A stretch of DNA of 54,962 nt. It comes from Burkholderiales bacterium. Its GTDB lineage: Bacteria; Pseudomonadota; Gammaproteobacteria; Burkholderiales; Burkholderiaceae_C. The DNA lies in NCBI GenBank assembly GCA_019509985.1, contig JAEKLF010000142.1:1-54962 (forward strand), given 5' to 3'. The notes beneath the pieces are model-generated. The model had not been told where the DNA came from and did not search any database. It saw nothing but the letters and a program-made list of their open reading frames with translations. Shown here piece after piece: positions 22,201 to 30,100 of the stretch (position 1 is its first letter; each line of letters opens with the position of its first letter). A program made the position numbers and the translations under genes.

Positions 22201-25200
22201 ACTGGACGCTGCTGGCCAGCGGTCGCTCGGCGATCCGGCCGGTGTCCGAGGACTGCTGGGGTGTGCAGACGCCATACCACGCCGCGCTGCTTGACGACGT
22301 GTATGGCATCGATCCGGCGTTCTTCCTGCTGCATCCGGATGACGTGAAGGCCATGGATCCGCAGGCGCTGGTGCTGCTGGAGGAAAGCCTCAAGGCCTTC
22401 CACCATGCGGGCTACCGCACGGACGAGGTGAGCGGGACCCACACCGGCGTGTACATCGGCGCGCGCAGCCGTGCGGCGTCGGACATGGCGCTGCTGGACG
22501 GCACGCGCAACCCGATGATGGCGGCAGGCCAGAACTACCTGGCGGCCAACCTCTCGCAGTTCTTCAACCTGCAGGGGCCTTCCCTGGTGGTCGACACGGC
22601 CTGCTCCTCGTCGCTCGTGGCGATGAAGCTCGCGGCCGACGCACTGGCCGGCGGCAGCATCGAGATGGCACTGGTCGGCGGCGTGAGCCTGCTCACCAGC
22701 CCCGCGGCGCACGACCTGTTCCAACGCCGCAAGCTGCTGCAGCCGCAGGGGCAGTTTCACATCTTCGACCGCCGGGCCTCCGGCGTGGTGCTCGGCGAGG
22801 GCGCCGGCGTGGTCGTGCTCAAGCGCCTGTCGCAGGCGCTGCGCGACGGCGACATGGTGTACGGCGTGATTGCCGGCATCGCGGTCAACAACGACGGCCG
22901 CACCGCCGGGCCGGCCACGCCGAGCCTCGAGGCCCAAAAGCGCGTGATGCGCGAGGCCTTGCGGGCCGCGGGCGCGGACGCGGCGCAAGTCGGCTACCTC
23001 GACGTCAACGGCTCGGGGTCGGAGGTGACCGACCTGCTGGAGATCAAGGGCGTCGAGGCGGTCTACGGTGTCCGGCGCGACGAGCCGTTGTACCTGGGCT
23101 CGATGAAGCCGAACATCGGCCATCCGGCCTCGGCCGAGGGCATCGCCAGCTTCATCAAGGTGGTGCTGATGCTGCACCGGCAGTCGCTGCTGCCTTTCCT
23201 GTCGGGGCAGGAACCGCCCGAGCACGTCGACATGGCGGCCGCGGGCTTCTCGTTCCCTCGGGAGTCCCGGCCGATGGCGCTGTCGCATGCGGCGCTCAAC
23301 TGCTTTGCCGATGGCGGCACCAATGCCCACGTCATCGTGCGGCGGCACGCCGCTGCCCAGGCCGCAAACCGCCATGCGCTGCCGCTGCCGGCCATGCGGC
23401 GGGTGGACGCGCGAACCTTGCAGCCGCTGGATGCCGGTGCCGTCCGCGCCGTGCTCGAGCATGGCTTCTCGCAGTCCAGGGTGTGGACGAAGACCCTCGC
23501 GGCCGACCACCCGATCCTCGACCACCACGTGGTGTACGGGCAGCGGCTGCTGCCGGGCCTGGCCTGGATCGACGTGCTGTACCAGTGGTTCGCCGAGGCC
23601 GGCTTCGGCTTGCGTGGACTGCAACTGTGCAACCTGTCGATCTACCGGCCGCTGGCCGTGGAGCCCGACCGTCCGGTGCAACTGCGGCTGCGTGCCGAGC
23701 CGCAGGCCGATGGCTGGCGGGTGAGCGTGACGGACGCGGACGGCGATGCGCCCTGCGTGAGCGCGGAAATGCTGCAGGTCGTGCCCCGGAGCTTCGACGA
23801 AGTGGTCGACGTGCCGTCCCTGACGGCACCCTTGCAGGCCACGGATTTCGACGGGCTGTATGCCAGCTACCGCTCGCAGGAGCTGGTGCATTCCGGTCTG
23901 ATGAAGGCCCAGGGCGCGCTGTATTCGGTGCCGGCCGGGTGGTGGCTGCGGGTGGCGGTCGACCCGGCGCATGCCGGGGATGCCGGCGACTACCTCTTCC
24001 ATCCTGCCCTGGTCGATGGCAGCGCCGTCGGGGCCGGGGGCGCCACGATGGAGCTGTTGCAGGGCGAGTCGCGCCTGTTCCTGCCGCTGTTCTACGAGTC
24101 GTTCTACGCCAGCGAGCCGCTTCAGCACGCCTGCTACACGCGCATCCAGTCCTCCAGCGTCGAAGTGAAGGAAGAACTGCTCGTCATGACGATGGAGTTC
24201 TTCGACCTGGCCGGCCGCAAGATCGCCGAGCTGCTGAACTTCAAGAGCAAGCTGGTGCGCGATGCCGGCCTCATCAACCCGCATCGCCTGCGCGGTGACG
24301 CCGGGCGGCCGGCCCTGCGCACCGCAGTCGCTGCACCGGCCGCGGCCGTGCCGGATGCCGCGTCGGCAGGCTCGGTCGAGGCGCTGGTGACGCAGATCAT
24401 CGCGGCGCAGGCCGGCAAGCCGGTGGAAACGCTGGACCCGTCGCTCGGCTTCTACGAGCTGGGCCTGGCCTCTGCCCAGTTGCTGGAGGTGGTCAAGGCC
24501 ATCGAGTCGGCCCTGGCCACCCGGCTGTCGCCGACGCTGCTGTTCGAATACACCACGCTTGGCAGCCTGGCGAAGCACCTCCAGTCCCGGCACGCGCTGC
24601 CGGGCGCCGCGAAGGCGGCGGCCGTTGCCGCGCCGCGCGTGACGCTGCCTGCGGCGCCCGCCACCGCCCGTCCTTCGGCCCGGACCACGCACGCGCCGCT
24701 GGCGGTGCCGCAAGCCGCGGCGGGCGGGACGGCGGTGCCAGGCGTGCGGGAAGTGGCCATCGTCGGCATGGCGGGCCGCTACCCGATGGCCCGCGACATC
24801 CACGAGTTCTGGCGCAACCTGAAGGAAGGCCGTGACTGCATCACGCCGCTGCCCGAGGCGCGCTGGCCGCTGGAGCGCTTCGAGGGCCGCAGCAGCCGCA
24901 CCGGCCGGCCCATCCCGGCATGGGGCGGCTTCCTGGCGGATGCCGACTGCTTCGACGCCGAGTTCTTCGGCATCGCGGCGGACGACGCCGATGCGCTGGA
25001 CCCGCAGGAGCGCCAGTTCCTCGAGGTTTGCTGGGAGGCGGTGGAGGACGCCGGCTACACCCCCGAGACGCTGCTTCCGGCCGAGCCGGGCAGCTGCCGC
25101 GCCATCGGCGTGTACGTGGGCGTGATGCACAAGGACTACACCGTCCTCCAGAACGAGGCGGTGCAGCAGGGCCAGACCTTCGCGGTCTCCCTGAACTGCG

Positions 25201-27107
25201 CGCCGCTGGCCAACCGCGTGTCGCACTTCTTCAACTTCCACGGCCCGTCGATGGCCGTCGACACGCTGTGCTCCTCCTCGCTGACCACGGTGCACCTGGC
25301 GGTGGAGAGCATCGCGCTGGGCGAATGCAAGGTGGCGCTGGCCGGCGGGGTGAACCTGTCGCTGCACCCGAACAAGTACCTCACCTATGGCTTCCTCGAC
25401 ATGCTGTCCACCGACGGCCGCTGCCGCTCCTTCAGCGAAGGGGGCGACGGCTACGGCCCGGCCGATGGCATTGGCTGCGTGGTGCTCAAGCCGCTGTCGC
25501 AAGCCCTGGCCGACGGCGACGGCATCTACGCCGTCATCAAGGCCAGCACCATCAACCATGCCGGCCGCACCGGCGGCGTCACGGTGCCGTCGCCGGTGGC
25601 GCAGACGGCGCTGATCGCCGACTGCCTGGCCAAGTCGGGCGTCGAGGCCGAGTCCATCACCTACCTGGAAGCCCACGGCACCGGCACTTCCATCGGCGAC
25701 CTGATCGAGTTCCAGGGCCTGACCGAGGCCTATCGCTCGTTCACCGGCAAGACGCAGTTCTGCGCGCTCGGCTCGGTGAAGTCCAACATCGGCCACGCCG
25801 AGTCGGCGGCCGGCGTCAGCGCCCTGACCAAGACGGCGCTGCAACTGCATCACCGCACGCTGGTGCCGCTGCTGCATGCGCAGGAGCTCAACCGCTACCT
25901 GGACTTCGCCAGTTCGCCGTTCCACCCGCAGGCGGCGCTGCAGCCGTGGACCGTGGAGCGCGGCGTGCGCCGCGCCGGCATCAGCGCCTTTGGCGCCGGC
26001 GGCTCCAACGCGCACGTCATCCTCGAGGAAGCGCCGCCGCCGGCGGTGCCCACGAGCCTGCCGGTGCCTGGCGACGGCGTGCTGCTGCCGTTGTCGGCCC
26101 GCAGCCCGGAGCGCCTGCAGGAGGCCGCGCACAAGCTGCTCGCCTTCCTGGACGGGCAGCCCGAACTCGATTTGGCGTCCCTGGCCTACACGTTGCAGAC
26201 CGGCCGCGTCGCGTTCGAGCATCGCGTGATCGTGCAGGCGCGCACGCTGGACGAGGCGGCGCAGCGGCTGCGGCAGTTCGTCGACGGCCAGCCGGGGGCA
26301 CGCTGCTGGGCGGGCCGCGCGGGCGAGCGCAGCGCCTCGGCGCAATTGCTGGACGATGACGAGGTGGTCCAGGAACTGGCGCGCAAGTGGGCCGGTTCGG
26401 GCCGCTGGGACAAGCTGGCGCAGCTGTGGGCCGCAGGCCATGCGGTGGCTTGGCAGGCGCTCTGCGCGCAGCGTCCGCAGCGGCTGCACCTGCCGACTTA
26501 TCCCTTCGCGCGTGTGCGCCACTGGATGCGGCTGGCGCAGGATGGGCTGCCCCAGACGCAGCCCTCCAGCGCTGCGCGCGGCACCGCGGCATCGGCGCGC
26601 TCGTCCCTGGGCGATGCCGCCACGCCGGGCTTCGAGTGGCACTTCGTCACCGACGCCGAACCGGCACCGGGCGCCGAACCCATGCCGGCGCAGGACAAGG
26701 CGCGCCTGTTCATCCGCCAGTGGCTCGCCTCGCAGATCGCCCGGCCGCTGGAGGACATCGCGCCGCAGGCCAGCTTCCTCGAACTGGGCCTGGTATCGGC
26801 CGACGTCGTGCGCCTGACGCAGAAGATCGCCGGGCAGATCGACCCGCGTTTCCTGCCCAGCAAGCTCTTCGAGCACACCACGGTCGCGCGGCTGGCCGAT
26901 CACCTCGCCCAGGCGTACGGCCCGGCGCTGGATCGGCTGCAGGCGGTGAAGGTGCCGCGTGCCGCAGAGGCCGGCGTGCCGCCCATTCCGACCCCCGCCG
27001 GCCAGCCACAGGCCGTCGACCCCACTTTGCTGGCCATGCTCGAAGCCCTCGAGAACGGCTCGCTCGCCCTCGCCGATGTCCCAGCCTCCCTGCGTGGAGG
27101 AGACTGA
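12750..27107 (+). CDS. Trans-AT PKS gene A, 3' part (end of module 2 to module 6)
   Basis: Continues gene A in the second frame to a TGA at 27105-27107. The first in-frame start downstream of the break is GTG 12819, but no ribosome site precedes it and coding similarity begins upstream, so this is a continuation rather than a new gene. Order: ACP; KS-DH-KR-ACP-ACP; KS-KR-ACP; KS-DH-like-ACP; KS-ACP. Five KS domains are present, none followed by an AT. After each KS the short post-KS linker ends in the usual P-[ST]YPFAR.RHW-type sequence. The C-terminus (LLAMLEALENGSLALADV) looks like a docking segment that would hand the chain to gene B. Repaired length would be about 8,170 residues for the whole protein. 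Confidence 0.92.
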   Translation, partial: VRFSAEHAHALGQQVVACCSDGIVLQQVAAADPSPTSVSAGLPAGLPEDGGRVEARPVQSAAAATAVARASLPVPRPDEAQLRSQARQHLRRLIAQALRMEPQQLDTDQPLSSYGLDSILIVQLNERLQGDFGHVDSALLFELQTVDALTDHFLREHREQLLRMLGMDAPAPAEPVPAIVLPSAAPRLPVRNQPTGSDLPVAGRRSDREPIAIIGMSGRYPQARDLAEYWENLRSGRDCVVEVPQDRWPLDGFFHPDKEEAVARGMSYSKWGGFLDGHAEFDPLFFNISPREAQAMDPQERLLLESCWELLEDAAYTRARIASQHGGRVGVFIGATRTGFELYGPDLWRAGQTLLPRTSFASMANRLSYVLNFTGPSIAVDTMCSSSLTAVHEACEHLRSGACDMAVAGGVNVYVHPSSYVLFCGLHMLSAEGRCKSFGAGGDGFVPGEGVGLVLLKPLSRAQADGDRILALVRATSVNHGGKTNGYTVPNPAVQAEVVRKALDAAGLSARQISCIEAHGTGTALGDPVEIRGLTQAFERETADTGFCAIGSVKSNIGHLEAAAGIAGLAKLVLQMKHRQLVPTLHADQLNPNIDFARTPFVLNRGLRAWERPVIDGKEVTRMAGVSSFGAGGSNAHVILEEYVRADARPGRQHDDGDATPARSPQSSGAVAVVLSATHADRLQAYARKLLDALQSPSDIDLNALAYTLQVGREAMDERLGLLVRSVGELRSGLQRFLAGDTSGEPLYVGQVKLHKETLAAFAADEDLQQAMGQWMARGKLSTLLDLWVKGMPVDWLALYGDVRPEPVSAPTYPFARQHHWFRLDGDSRRAEAAAVAPSAAPAALHPLLHANTSTFEWQQFSVSFAGEEFFLKEHLVHGVPVLPGVAHLEMAYQALARSLGRQLGEGFHLQLGNVVWLRPIAVERPRQVHLAVRPLDGGEFEYRIYSGSDDPLDEAALHSQGTARLVATGAQDAGPSLAALRERLAREGDVVEAYYEFFRSVNVCHGPAYQGLQRVWVGEGNESLARLALPAPVRGTEAEYVLHPSLMDSALQEVQFRVIGQGRKPVLPFAMERVEVLGACTATMWAWVRPSQLTGGAATDPLRRFDVDLFDEQGRPRVRLRGFSSRVLEGPVKAVEPHGLVLIRDRWQATAEAGATNIADSEEHLVLVCGFGPAHAQAVLDRLRADLPAYRAQVLSDATPPEHDPAALAEAFEQCSLALLRAVQALVRAQPAQGACLQVLVCAQGGSGLLGALSGLLKTVQAEHPRLRCQLLAWPDAASVQGLAQHLQAARRLAAEDLLVVDGRLQLRQHAPVSVSSAQALPWRNGGVYWIVGGAGSLGLVFAREIAQRVSAPVLVLSGRSSRGPAPEVLAGLRELGATVHYLPLDVSDARAVDAALADIRRRHGRLDGILHSAGVVEDRFVARKSEAECLRVLAPKVRGALQLDRAVGREALDFFVLFSSAAARIGNPGQADYAVANAFLDEFARRREAWRAAGLRQGRTLAVGWPLWRDAGMKMSEAGEEAVRAATGMVAMDTATGLQAFYSAWACGEPHVLVMHGVTAQIEARFFGPVAAQEQSAARPQSQSQPQSQPQPQPQPQPQPQPQPQPQPQPQPQPQPQPQPQPAADAPAGALAALVAETSALLQMPPADLDIDAEFSVHGADSVVLTNLANKLNRRHGLRLAPTVFFEYPTVRRLAEFLAGEHGAAFAPQPAAPAPRDSIASRPAGDAAAEEGRPAARTVHQAVQNAVHATLAEVFGLQASQLEPETEFSRYGADSISLTTLANRLNREHRLRLQPTVFFEHPTVGAFIDFLASDHAGAFAAPNAAPARATQRAMPEQRRTDRLAVPVGRFATARAAPDAGDARETAPATREPVAIVGVSARFPMAEDLNAFWEHLRDGRDCVGEVPPDRWDWRTCFGDARSEPNKTRVKWGAFIDGVGDFDPLFFGLSPREAVLMDPQQRLLLMHAWAALEDAGYAPSSLAGSNTGIFIATTGSGYASLISQAGLPIEGYSATGNVPSMGPNRLSYLLGVHGPSEPIDTACSSSLVALHKAVSAIEAGQCDQAIVGGINLMITPDFHLGFDKAGMLSQDGRCKTFSSKADGYGRGEGVCMLLLKRLADAEREGAHIYGLVLGTAQNHGGRATSFTAPNPNAQARLLVQAYSRAGVDPATVGYIEVHGTGTELGDPIEVNGLKKAFHALYQDHGHAAPAEPHCGLGSVKTNIGHLEPASGMAGLVKVLLQLRHRLLASSLHAQPLNPYIDLAASPFYIVTSLRPWEAMADAGGRRLPRRAGVSSFGIGGVNAHAVLEEHIPAHGLHTCQAASTGPAPVVLSARNADRLQAMARRLLNFVRRHQDDPAVQLADLTYTLQVGRDAMPQRLGLLAHSMQDLAAQLQAFVDGAPAPTPRYCGPADAASAQAVAPEALDQWLAQGQHERLLAAWVGGQAIDWPRLHGLHGDTRPRRISLPTYPFACERYWVPQAPVTPQRVEPAGSPAAAVLAPSTAQRQQQLLAMSWQAAPLVQEQFVPDRTAVVYLPAQHGLAQALAERLAGTPVLIDAGRCDVASVQPQVLACTAWIDLTGLCEPGLRDDVLVLLQSLLAARTVGLRRLLYVTQGLEAAGGHVPTGLQGAAGVGLYRMLQAEHGAAVSRHVDLDPAMSSPAAQAVLLLDELRAVPDATRVCHRGGQRLAPALQALPAGEERVPMRWNAGDVVLVTGGTRGLGLLCARHLVQRHGVRRLVLTGRELLPAREEWACLESLPAAMQAKVRAVQALEALGAEVRTAAWSLDRPEAVRAAVCDIEASFGPLAGIVHAAGLVDLDDPAFVRKSPAGIARVAAPKVPGTRSLLESVDAGRLRFMLLFSSVAAAVPSLGAGQSDYAMANAFLDHVAQAQGRSARVTSLQWPSWRDSGMGEATSRAYLDTGLLSLSDEEGLALLDRVLEGSGLPPVLMPVVVDPARFDAAALLAVPRPREVLAAVPSQGSEDRDTPAMMASAAADVQPLLRDRLRALFEAELALKPGQLEPGKPYADYGADSIMLAQILQKLKKDLALPLPPSTLLEHTSIGELSDWLVREHAAAVSAWLGLVSSQAPAREAPVMPAPREAEARLGDPMQPLARQNQTPVHVPQPLPQPADAVAVVGMACRLPGAPDLASYWTLLASGRSAIRPVSEDCWGVQTPYHAALLDDVYGIDPAFFLLHPDDVKAMDPQALVLLEESLKAFHHAGYRTDEVSGTHTGVYIGARSRAASDMALLDGTRNPMMAAGQNYLAANLSQFFNLQGPSLVVDTACSSSLVAMKLAADALAGGSIEMALVGGVSLLTSPAAHDLFQRRKLLQPQGQFHIFDRRASGVVLGEGAGVVVLKRLSQALRDGDMVYGVIAGIAVNNDGRTAGPATPSLEAQKRVMREALRAAGADAAQVGYLDVNGSGSEVTDLLEIKGVEAVYGVRRDEPLYLGSMKPNIGHPASAEGIASFIKVVLMLHRQSLLPFLSGQEPPEHVDMAAAGFSFPRESRPMALSHAALNCFADGGTNAHVIVRRHAAAQAANRHALPLPAMRRVDARTLQPLDAGAVRAVLEHGFSQSRVWTKTLAADHPILDHHVVYGQRLLPGLAWIDVLYQWFAEAGFGLRGLQLCNLSIYRPLAVEPDRPVQLRLRAEPQADGWRVSVTDADGDAPCVSAEMLQVVPRSFDEVVDVPSLTAPLQATDFDGLYASYRSQELVHSGLMKAQGALYSVPAGWWLRVAVDPAHAGDAGDYLFHPALVDGSAVGAGGATMELLQGESRLFLPLFYESFYASEPLQHACYTRIQSSSVEVKEELLVMTMEFFDLAGRKIAELLNFKSKLVRDAGLINPHRLRGDAGRPALRTAVAAPAAAVPDAASAGSVEALVTQIIAAQAGKPVETLDPSLGFYELGLASAQLLEVVKAIESALATRLSPTLLFEYTTLGSLAKHLQSRHALPGAAKAAAVAAPRVTLPAAPATARPSARTTHAPLAVPQAAAGGTAVPGVREVAIVGMAGRYPMARDIHEFWRNLKEGRDCITPLPEARWPLERFEGRSSRTGRPIPAWGGFLADADCFDAEFFGIAADDADALDPQERQFLEVCWEAVEDAGYTPETLLPAEPGSCRAIGVYVGVMHKDYTVLQNEAVQQGQTFAVSLNCAPLANRVSHFFNFHGPSMAVDTLCSSSLTTVHLAVESIALGECKVALAGGVNLSLHPNKYLTYGFLDMLSTDGRCRSFSEGGDGYGPADGIGCVVLKPLSQALADGDGIYAVIKASTINHAGRTGGVTVPSPVAQTALIADCLAKSGVEAESITYLEAHGTGTSIGDLIEFQGLTEAYRSFTGKTQFCALGSVKSNIGHAESAAGVSALTKTALQLHHRTLVPLLHAQELNRYLDFASSPFHPQAALQPWTVERGVRRAGISAFGAGGSNAHVILEEAPPPAVPTSLPVPGDGVLLPLSARSPERLQEAAHKLLAFLDGQPELDLASLAYTLQTGRVAFEHRVIVQARTLDEAAQRLRQFVDGQPGARCWAGRAGERSASAQLLDDDEVVQELARKWAGSGRWDKLAQLWAAGHAVAWQALCAQRPQRLHLPTYPFARVRHWMRLAQDGLPQTQPSSAARGTAASARSSLGDAATPGFEWHFVTDAEPAPGAEPMPAQDKARLFIRQWLASQIARPLEDIAPQASFLELGLVSADVVRLTQKIAGQIDPRFLPSKLFEHTTVARLADHLAQAYGPALDRLQAVKVPRAAEAGVPPIPTPAGQPQAVDPTLLAMLEALENGSLALADVPASLRGGD
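13377..18225 (+). other. Module 3: KS-DH-KR-(Pro-Gln linker)-ACP-ACP
   Basis: KS 13377-14680 with DTMCSSS (Cys codon 13899), EAHGTGT and KSNIGH. DH 15282-16140 with EHLVHGVPVLP and HPSLMDSALQ, both catalytic motifs intact. KR with GGAGSLG near 16750 and ADYAVAN; the VED tripeptide suggests B-type stereochemistry. A 43-codon Pro-Gln repeat (17493-17621) joins the KR to two tandem ACPs (about 17640-17870 and 17970-18220) with the serine in GADSV/GADSI. The predicted product is another alpha,beta-unsaturated unit. Confidence 0.9.
17493..17621 (+). repeat. CCGCAR hexanucleotide tandem repeat encoding a (Pro-Gln)n linker
   Basis: About 21 tandem copies of a 6-nt unit, CCGCAG then CCGCAA, with a few TCG variants at the left end, run for 129 nt in frame. 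They encode a PQSQSQ-type start followed by an unbroken Pro-Gln run. The 5' copies mostly use CAG and the 3' copies CAA, indicating expansion of two adjacent unit variants. It lies between the KR and the first ACP of module 3, where a flexible extended linker would let the tandem ACPs swing. Copy number is likely to vary between strains and to be hard to sequence. Confidence 0.95.
18369..21980 (+). other. Module 4: KS-KR-ACP
   Basis: KS 18369-19680 with DTACSSS (Cys codon 18876), EVHGTGT and KTNIGH. KR with TGGTRGLG near 20890 and SDYAMAN; the LDD-type tripeptide is displaced by a short insertion (LVDLDD), so stereochemistry is not predicted. ACP about 21735-21975 with GADSIML. No dehydratase is present, so the module should leave a beta-hydroxyl that module 5 may process. 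Confidence 0.88.
22140..24600 (+). other. Module 5: non-elongating KS0-DH-like-ACP
   Basis: The KS (22140-23340) keeps the cysteine in DTACSSS (codon 22602) and KPNIGH, but the HGTGT histidine motif is replaced by NGSGS (23007-23021). Loss of this histidine is the hallmark of non-elongating KS0 domains that only pass the chain on. The following hot-dog domain (about 23395-24290) has HVVYGQRLLP but HPALVDGSAV, giving DxxxV rather than DxxxQ/H. It could be a dehydratase, double-bond-shifting or pyran-forming DH relative. ACP about 24370-24595 with GLASAQLL. With module 4 it would form a KS-KR-ACP / KS0-DH-ACP dehydrating bimodule, which is an inference. Confidence 0.8.
24750..27104 (+). other. 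Module 6: KS-ACP and C-terminal docking segment
   Basis: KS 24750-26035 with DTLCSSS (Cys codon 25269), EAHGTGT and KSNIGH intact, but GDLIEF instead of the usual GDPIEV after HGTGT. No reductive domain lies between it and the ACP (about 26700-26910, GLVSADVV). It either adds a beta-keto unit or acts mainly as a transfer module feeding the glycine NRPS module of gene B. The same KS-ACP-before-C layout recurs at module 9. The last about 35 residues form the putative docking tail. Confidence 0.82.
27096..27103 (+). promoter_or_regulatory. Ribosome binding site of gene B
   Basis: GGAGGAGA lies 6 nt before the ATG at 27110 and inside the last codons of gene A. Only 2 nt separate the gene A stop from the gene B start, so translation is probably coupled. 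It fixes the gene B start. Confidence 0.85.
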
Positions 27108-27109
27108 CC

Positions 27110-30100
27110 ATGAAAACGACGATCCAATCCCTGATTGCGCAATACAAGGCCGGCCACCTGAGCGGCGAGCAGGTCGCCCGGGCCCTGGCCGATCTGAAGG
27201 CCGGGCAGGCCGGGCGCCCGCTGTCGGCAGGCCAGCAGGGGCTCTGGATCCTGCAGAAGTCCTACCCCGGGATGACTGCCTACAACATCCCCGTGTGCGT
27301 GCGGGTGGCGCAGCTGGATGCGCAGGTGCTGCGCGACGCCATGGGCTGGGTCGTGCGCCGGCATCCGATCCTGTCCACCCGCATCCGCCAGCAGTCCGAC
27401 GGCAGGCTGCTGCAATGGGAGGAGCCCGAGCAGCCGGTCCCGTTCCACGTTCATGACCTCTCGCGCGCCACCGAGGCGGAAGTGATCGCGGCGCTGCGCG
27501 CGCAGGCGCGGCAGGTCTTCGCCGTGGAAGACGCTCCGCTGGCGGCGGTGCACGTCTTCGCGCTGGCCGGCGGCGAGGCCATCGTGCTGCTGCTCGTGCA
27601 CCACCTGGTCTTCGACGGTGCCTCGGGGCCGATCGTGCTCGATGCGCTGTTCTCCGCCTGCGAAACCCTGCGTGACGGCGGCGTGCCGGCGCTGCCGGTG
27701 GCAGCCGCCGGCTTCCATGACTTCGTGCGGGACGAGCAGCGCCGGCTCGCCGAAGGGCAGGCTGCGCTGGCGTATTGGCAGGCCAGGCTGGCCGGGCCGC
27801 TGCCCGTGCTGCAACTGGCCCGCCAGTCGGCGCCGGTGCGCGACGCGTTTGCCGGTGCCACCCACATGCAGCTGCTTGCCCAGCCGGCCGTCGACCGCAT
27901 CGTGGCCATGGCCGAGTCGCAGGGGAGCTTCCTGTCGTCGCTGCTGCTGGCGGCCTACAAGGTGCTGCTGGCCGCGCGCAGCGGCCAGCGCGACCTGGTG
28001 GTCGGCATGCCGGTCAACGAGCGTCGCAGCCCGGCGCTGCAGCACGCGGTCGGCTTCCTCGTGAACATGGTGCCGATCCGCAGCGTGTTGAACGAGGAAC
28101 TCGCCTTCGGGCACTTCCTGGCGCAGGTGCAGAAGGACATGATCGACGCGATGGCGCACAGCCATCCGTTCGGCGCGCTGGTGCGTGCGCTGGGATCGTC
28201 GCCGTCGGCCGCACGCTCGCCGGTGTTCCAGACGGCCTTCATGTTCCAGGACGTGCTTCAAGGCATCGACGACCGTCCCTATGAACTGGTCGGCGAGCTG
28301 CACCAGGAGGGCGAGTACGAGCTGTCGCTGGAGCTGATCCGGCGCCGCCAGGGCCTGGTGCTGAACTGGAAGTACCACCCCGAGCTGTACAGCGCGGAGG
28401 ACGTCGCGGCTCTGGCCGCGGCCTACGAGCGTGTGCTCGAGGCGGTGGCCGGCGATGCCGGCCGGCCCTTGCGCGAGTTGTTCGCGCTGACCGGAGAGCG
28501 CGGCGCGCCGCAGGCGCCGGCGCACTGGGTGCACGAGCAGGTCGAGGCCCAGGCGCAAAGCGCTCCGGACCGCGTGGCCGTCTCCTTCGGCGACCAGGCG
28601 CTCAGCTACCGCGAACTCAGCGAACGCAGCACGCGGCTGGCATCGCAGCTGCGCGCGCAGGGCGTGAAGAAGAACGACCTGGTGGCCGTGCTCGCGGAGC
28701 GCTCGCTCGACATGGTGGTGGGCTTGCTCGCGGTGCTCAAGGCCGGCGCGGCCTATGTGCCGCTGGATCCTGCCCATCCGGCGGACCGGCTCGCGTACGT
28801 GGTGCAGGACAGCGGCGCGCGCGTCGTGCTGGCGCAGGCGGCCTTGCACGAACAGGCGCAGTCGCTGCTGGTCGATGCGCCAGGAGCGGCCTCGGTGATG
28901 CTGATCGACGGCCCGGTGGCCGCGCCGCAGTCCCCGCAGTCCCCGCAGTCCCCGCAGGAGCCCGTGGTGCTCGACGGGGAAGACCTCGCCTATGTGATCT
29001 ACACCTCCGGCAGCACGGGCCTGATGCGCTGCATTCAACAGGTGAGGCCGACGGTGATGCAGGCGACGCCGGCCCTGTGGACGATGCTGTTCCTGGCCGG
29101 CTGGCGCAATGCCGAAGGCGTGCGCGCCCTGTGCGGCGGGGAGGCGATGCCGGCATCGCTGAAGCAGCGCTTCGTCGAGACGAATACGCAGGCCTGGAAC
29201 ATGTACGGCCCCACCGAGACGACCATCTGGTCGACGGTCGCGCAGGTCCACGCGGACCGGCCGGTGTGCCTCGGCGAGCCGATCGGCGAGACCGTGCTGC
29301 ACGTGCTGGACGACCAGCTCCGTCCGGTGGCCGAGGGCGGCGAGGGCGAGCTGTGCATTGCCGGTGCGGGCGTGGCGCGGGGCTACTGGAACCGCCCGGA
29401 GCTCACCGCGCAGAAGTTCATCGAGCACCCGTTGGTGCCGGGCGGCCGCCTGTACCGCACCGGCGACCTCGTGCGCCTGGGCCCGGGCGGTTCGCTGGAG
29501 TACCTCGGCCGCATGGATTTCCAGGTCAAGATCCGCGGCCACCGCGTCGAGCTGGGCGAGGTGGAACACCCGCTCCTGCAACGCGCGGAGGTGCAGGAAT
29601 GCGTGGCCGTGGCGCGCGGCGCCGACGGCGAGCGGCAGCTGGTGGCGTACTGCGTGCCGCGTGCAGGGGCGGTGCCGGCCTTCCAGCCGGCGGCGCTGAG
29701 GGCCTGGCTGCGCGAACGCCTGCCGCACTACATGGTCCCTGACCTCGTCGTCGCGATCGACCGCATCCCGCTGACGGCCAACGGCAAGGTGGACCGGCAG
29801 GCGCTGATGCAACGGCCGGTGGCGCTGGGCGCCGCACCGATGGCCACACCGCCGGCCGGCCGGCAGGCGCTCGAGGCGCGTCTGCTCGAGCTGTGGTGCG
29901 AGGTGCTGCACGTCGACGGTGTCGAGCTCGACGACCCCTTCTTCGACGCCGGCGGCAACTCGATGAACGCCGTCGTGCTGGCCGATCGCATCACGGCTGC
30001 CTTCGGCGTGCCCTTCACCGCGGGCGAGCTGTTCAAGCACCCCACGGTGAGCGCCCTCGCTGCCTGGCTGCAGCAGGCGCTGCCGGCCTATGCCGGCCTG

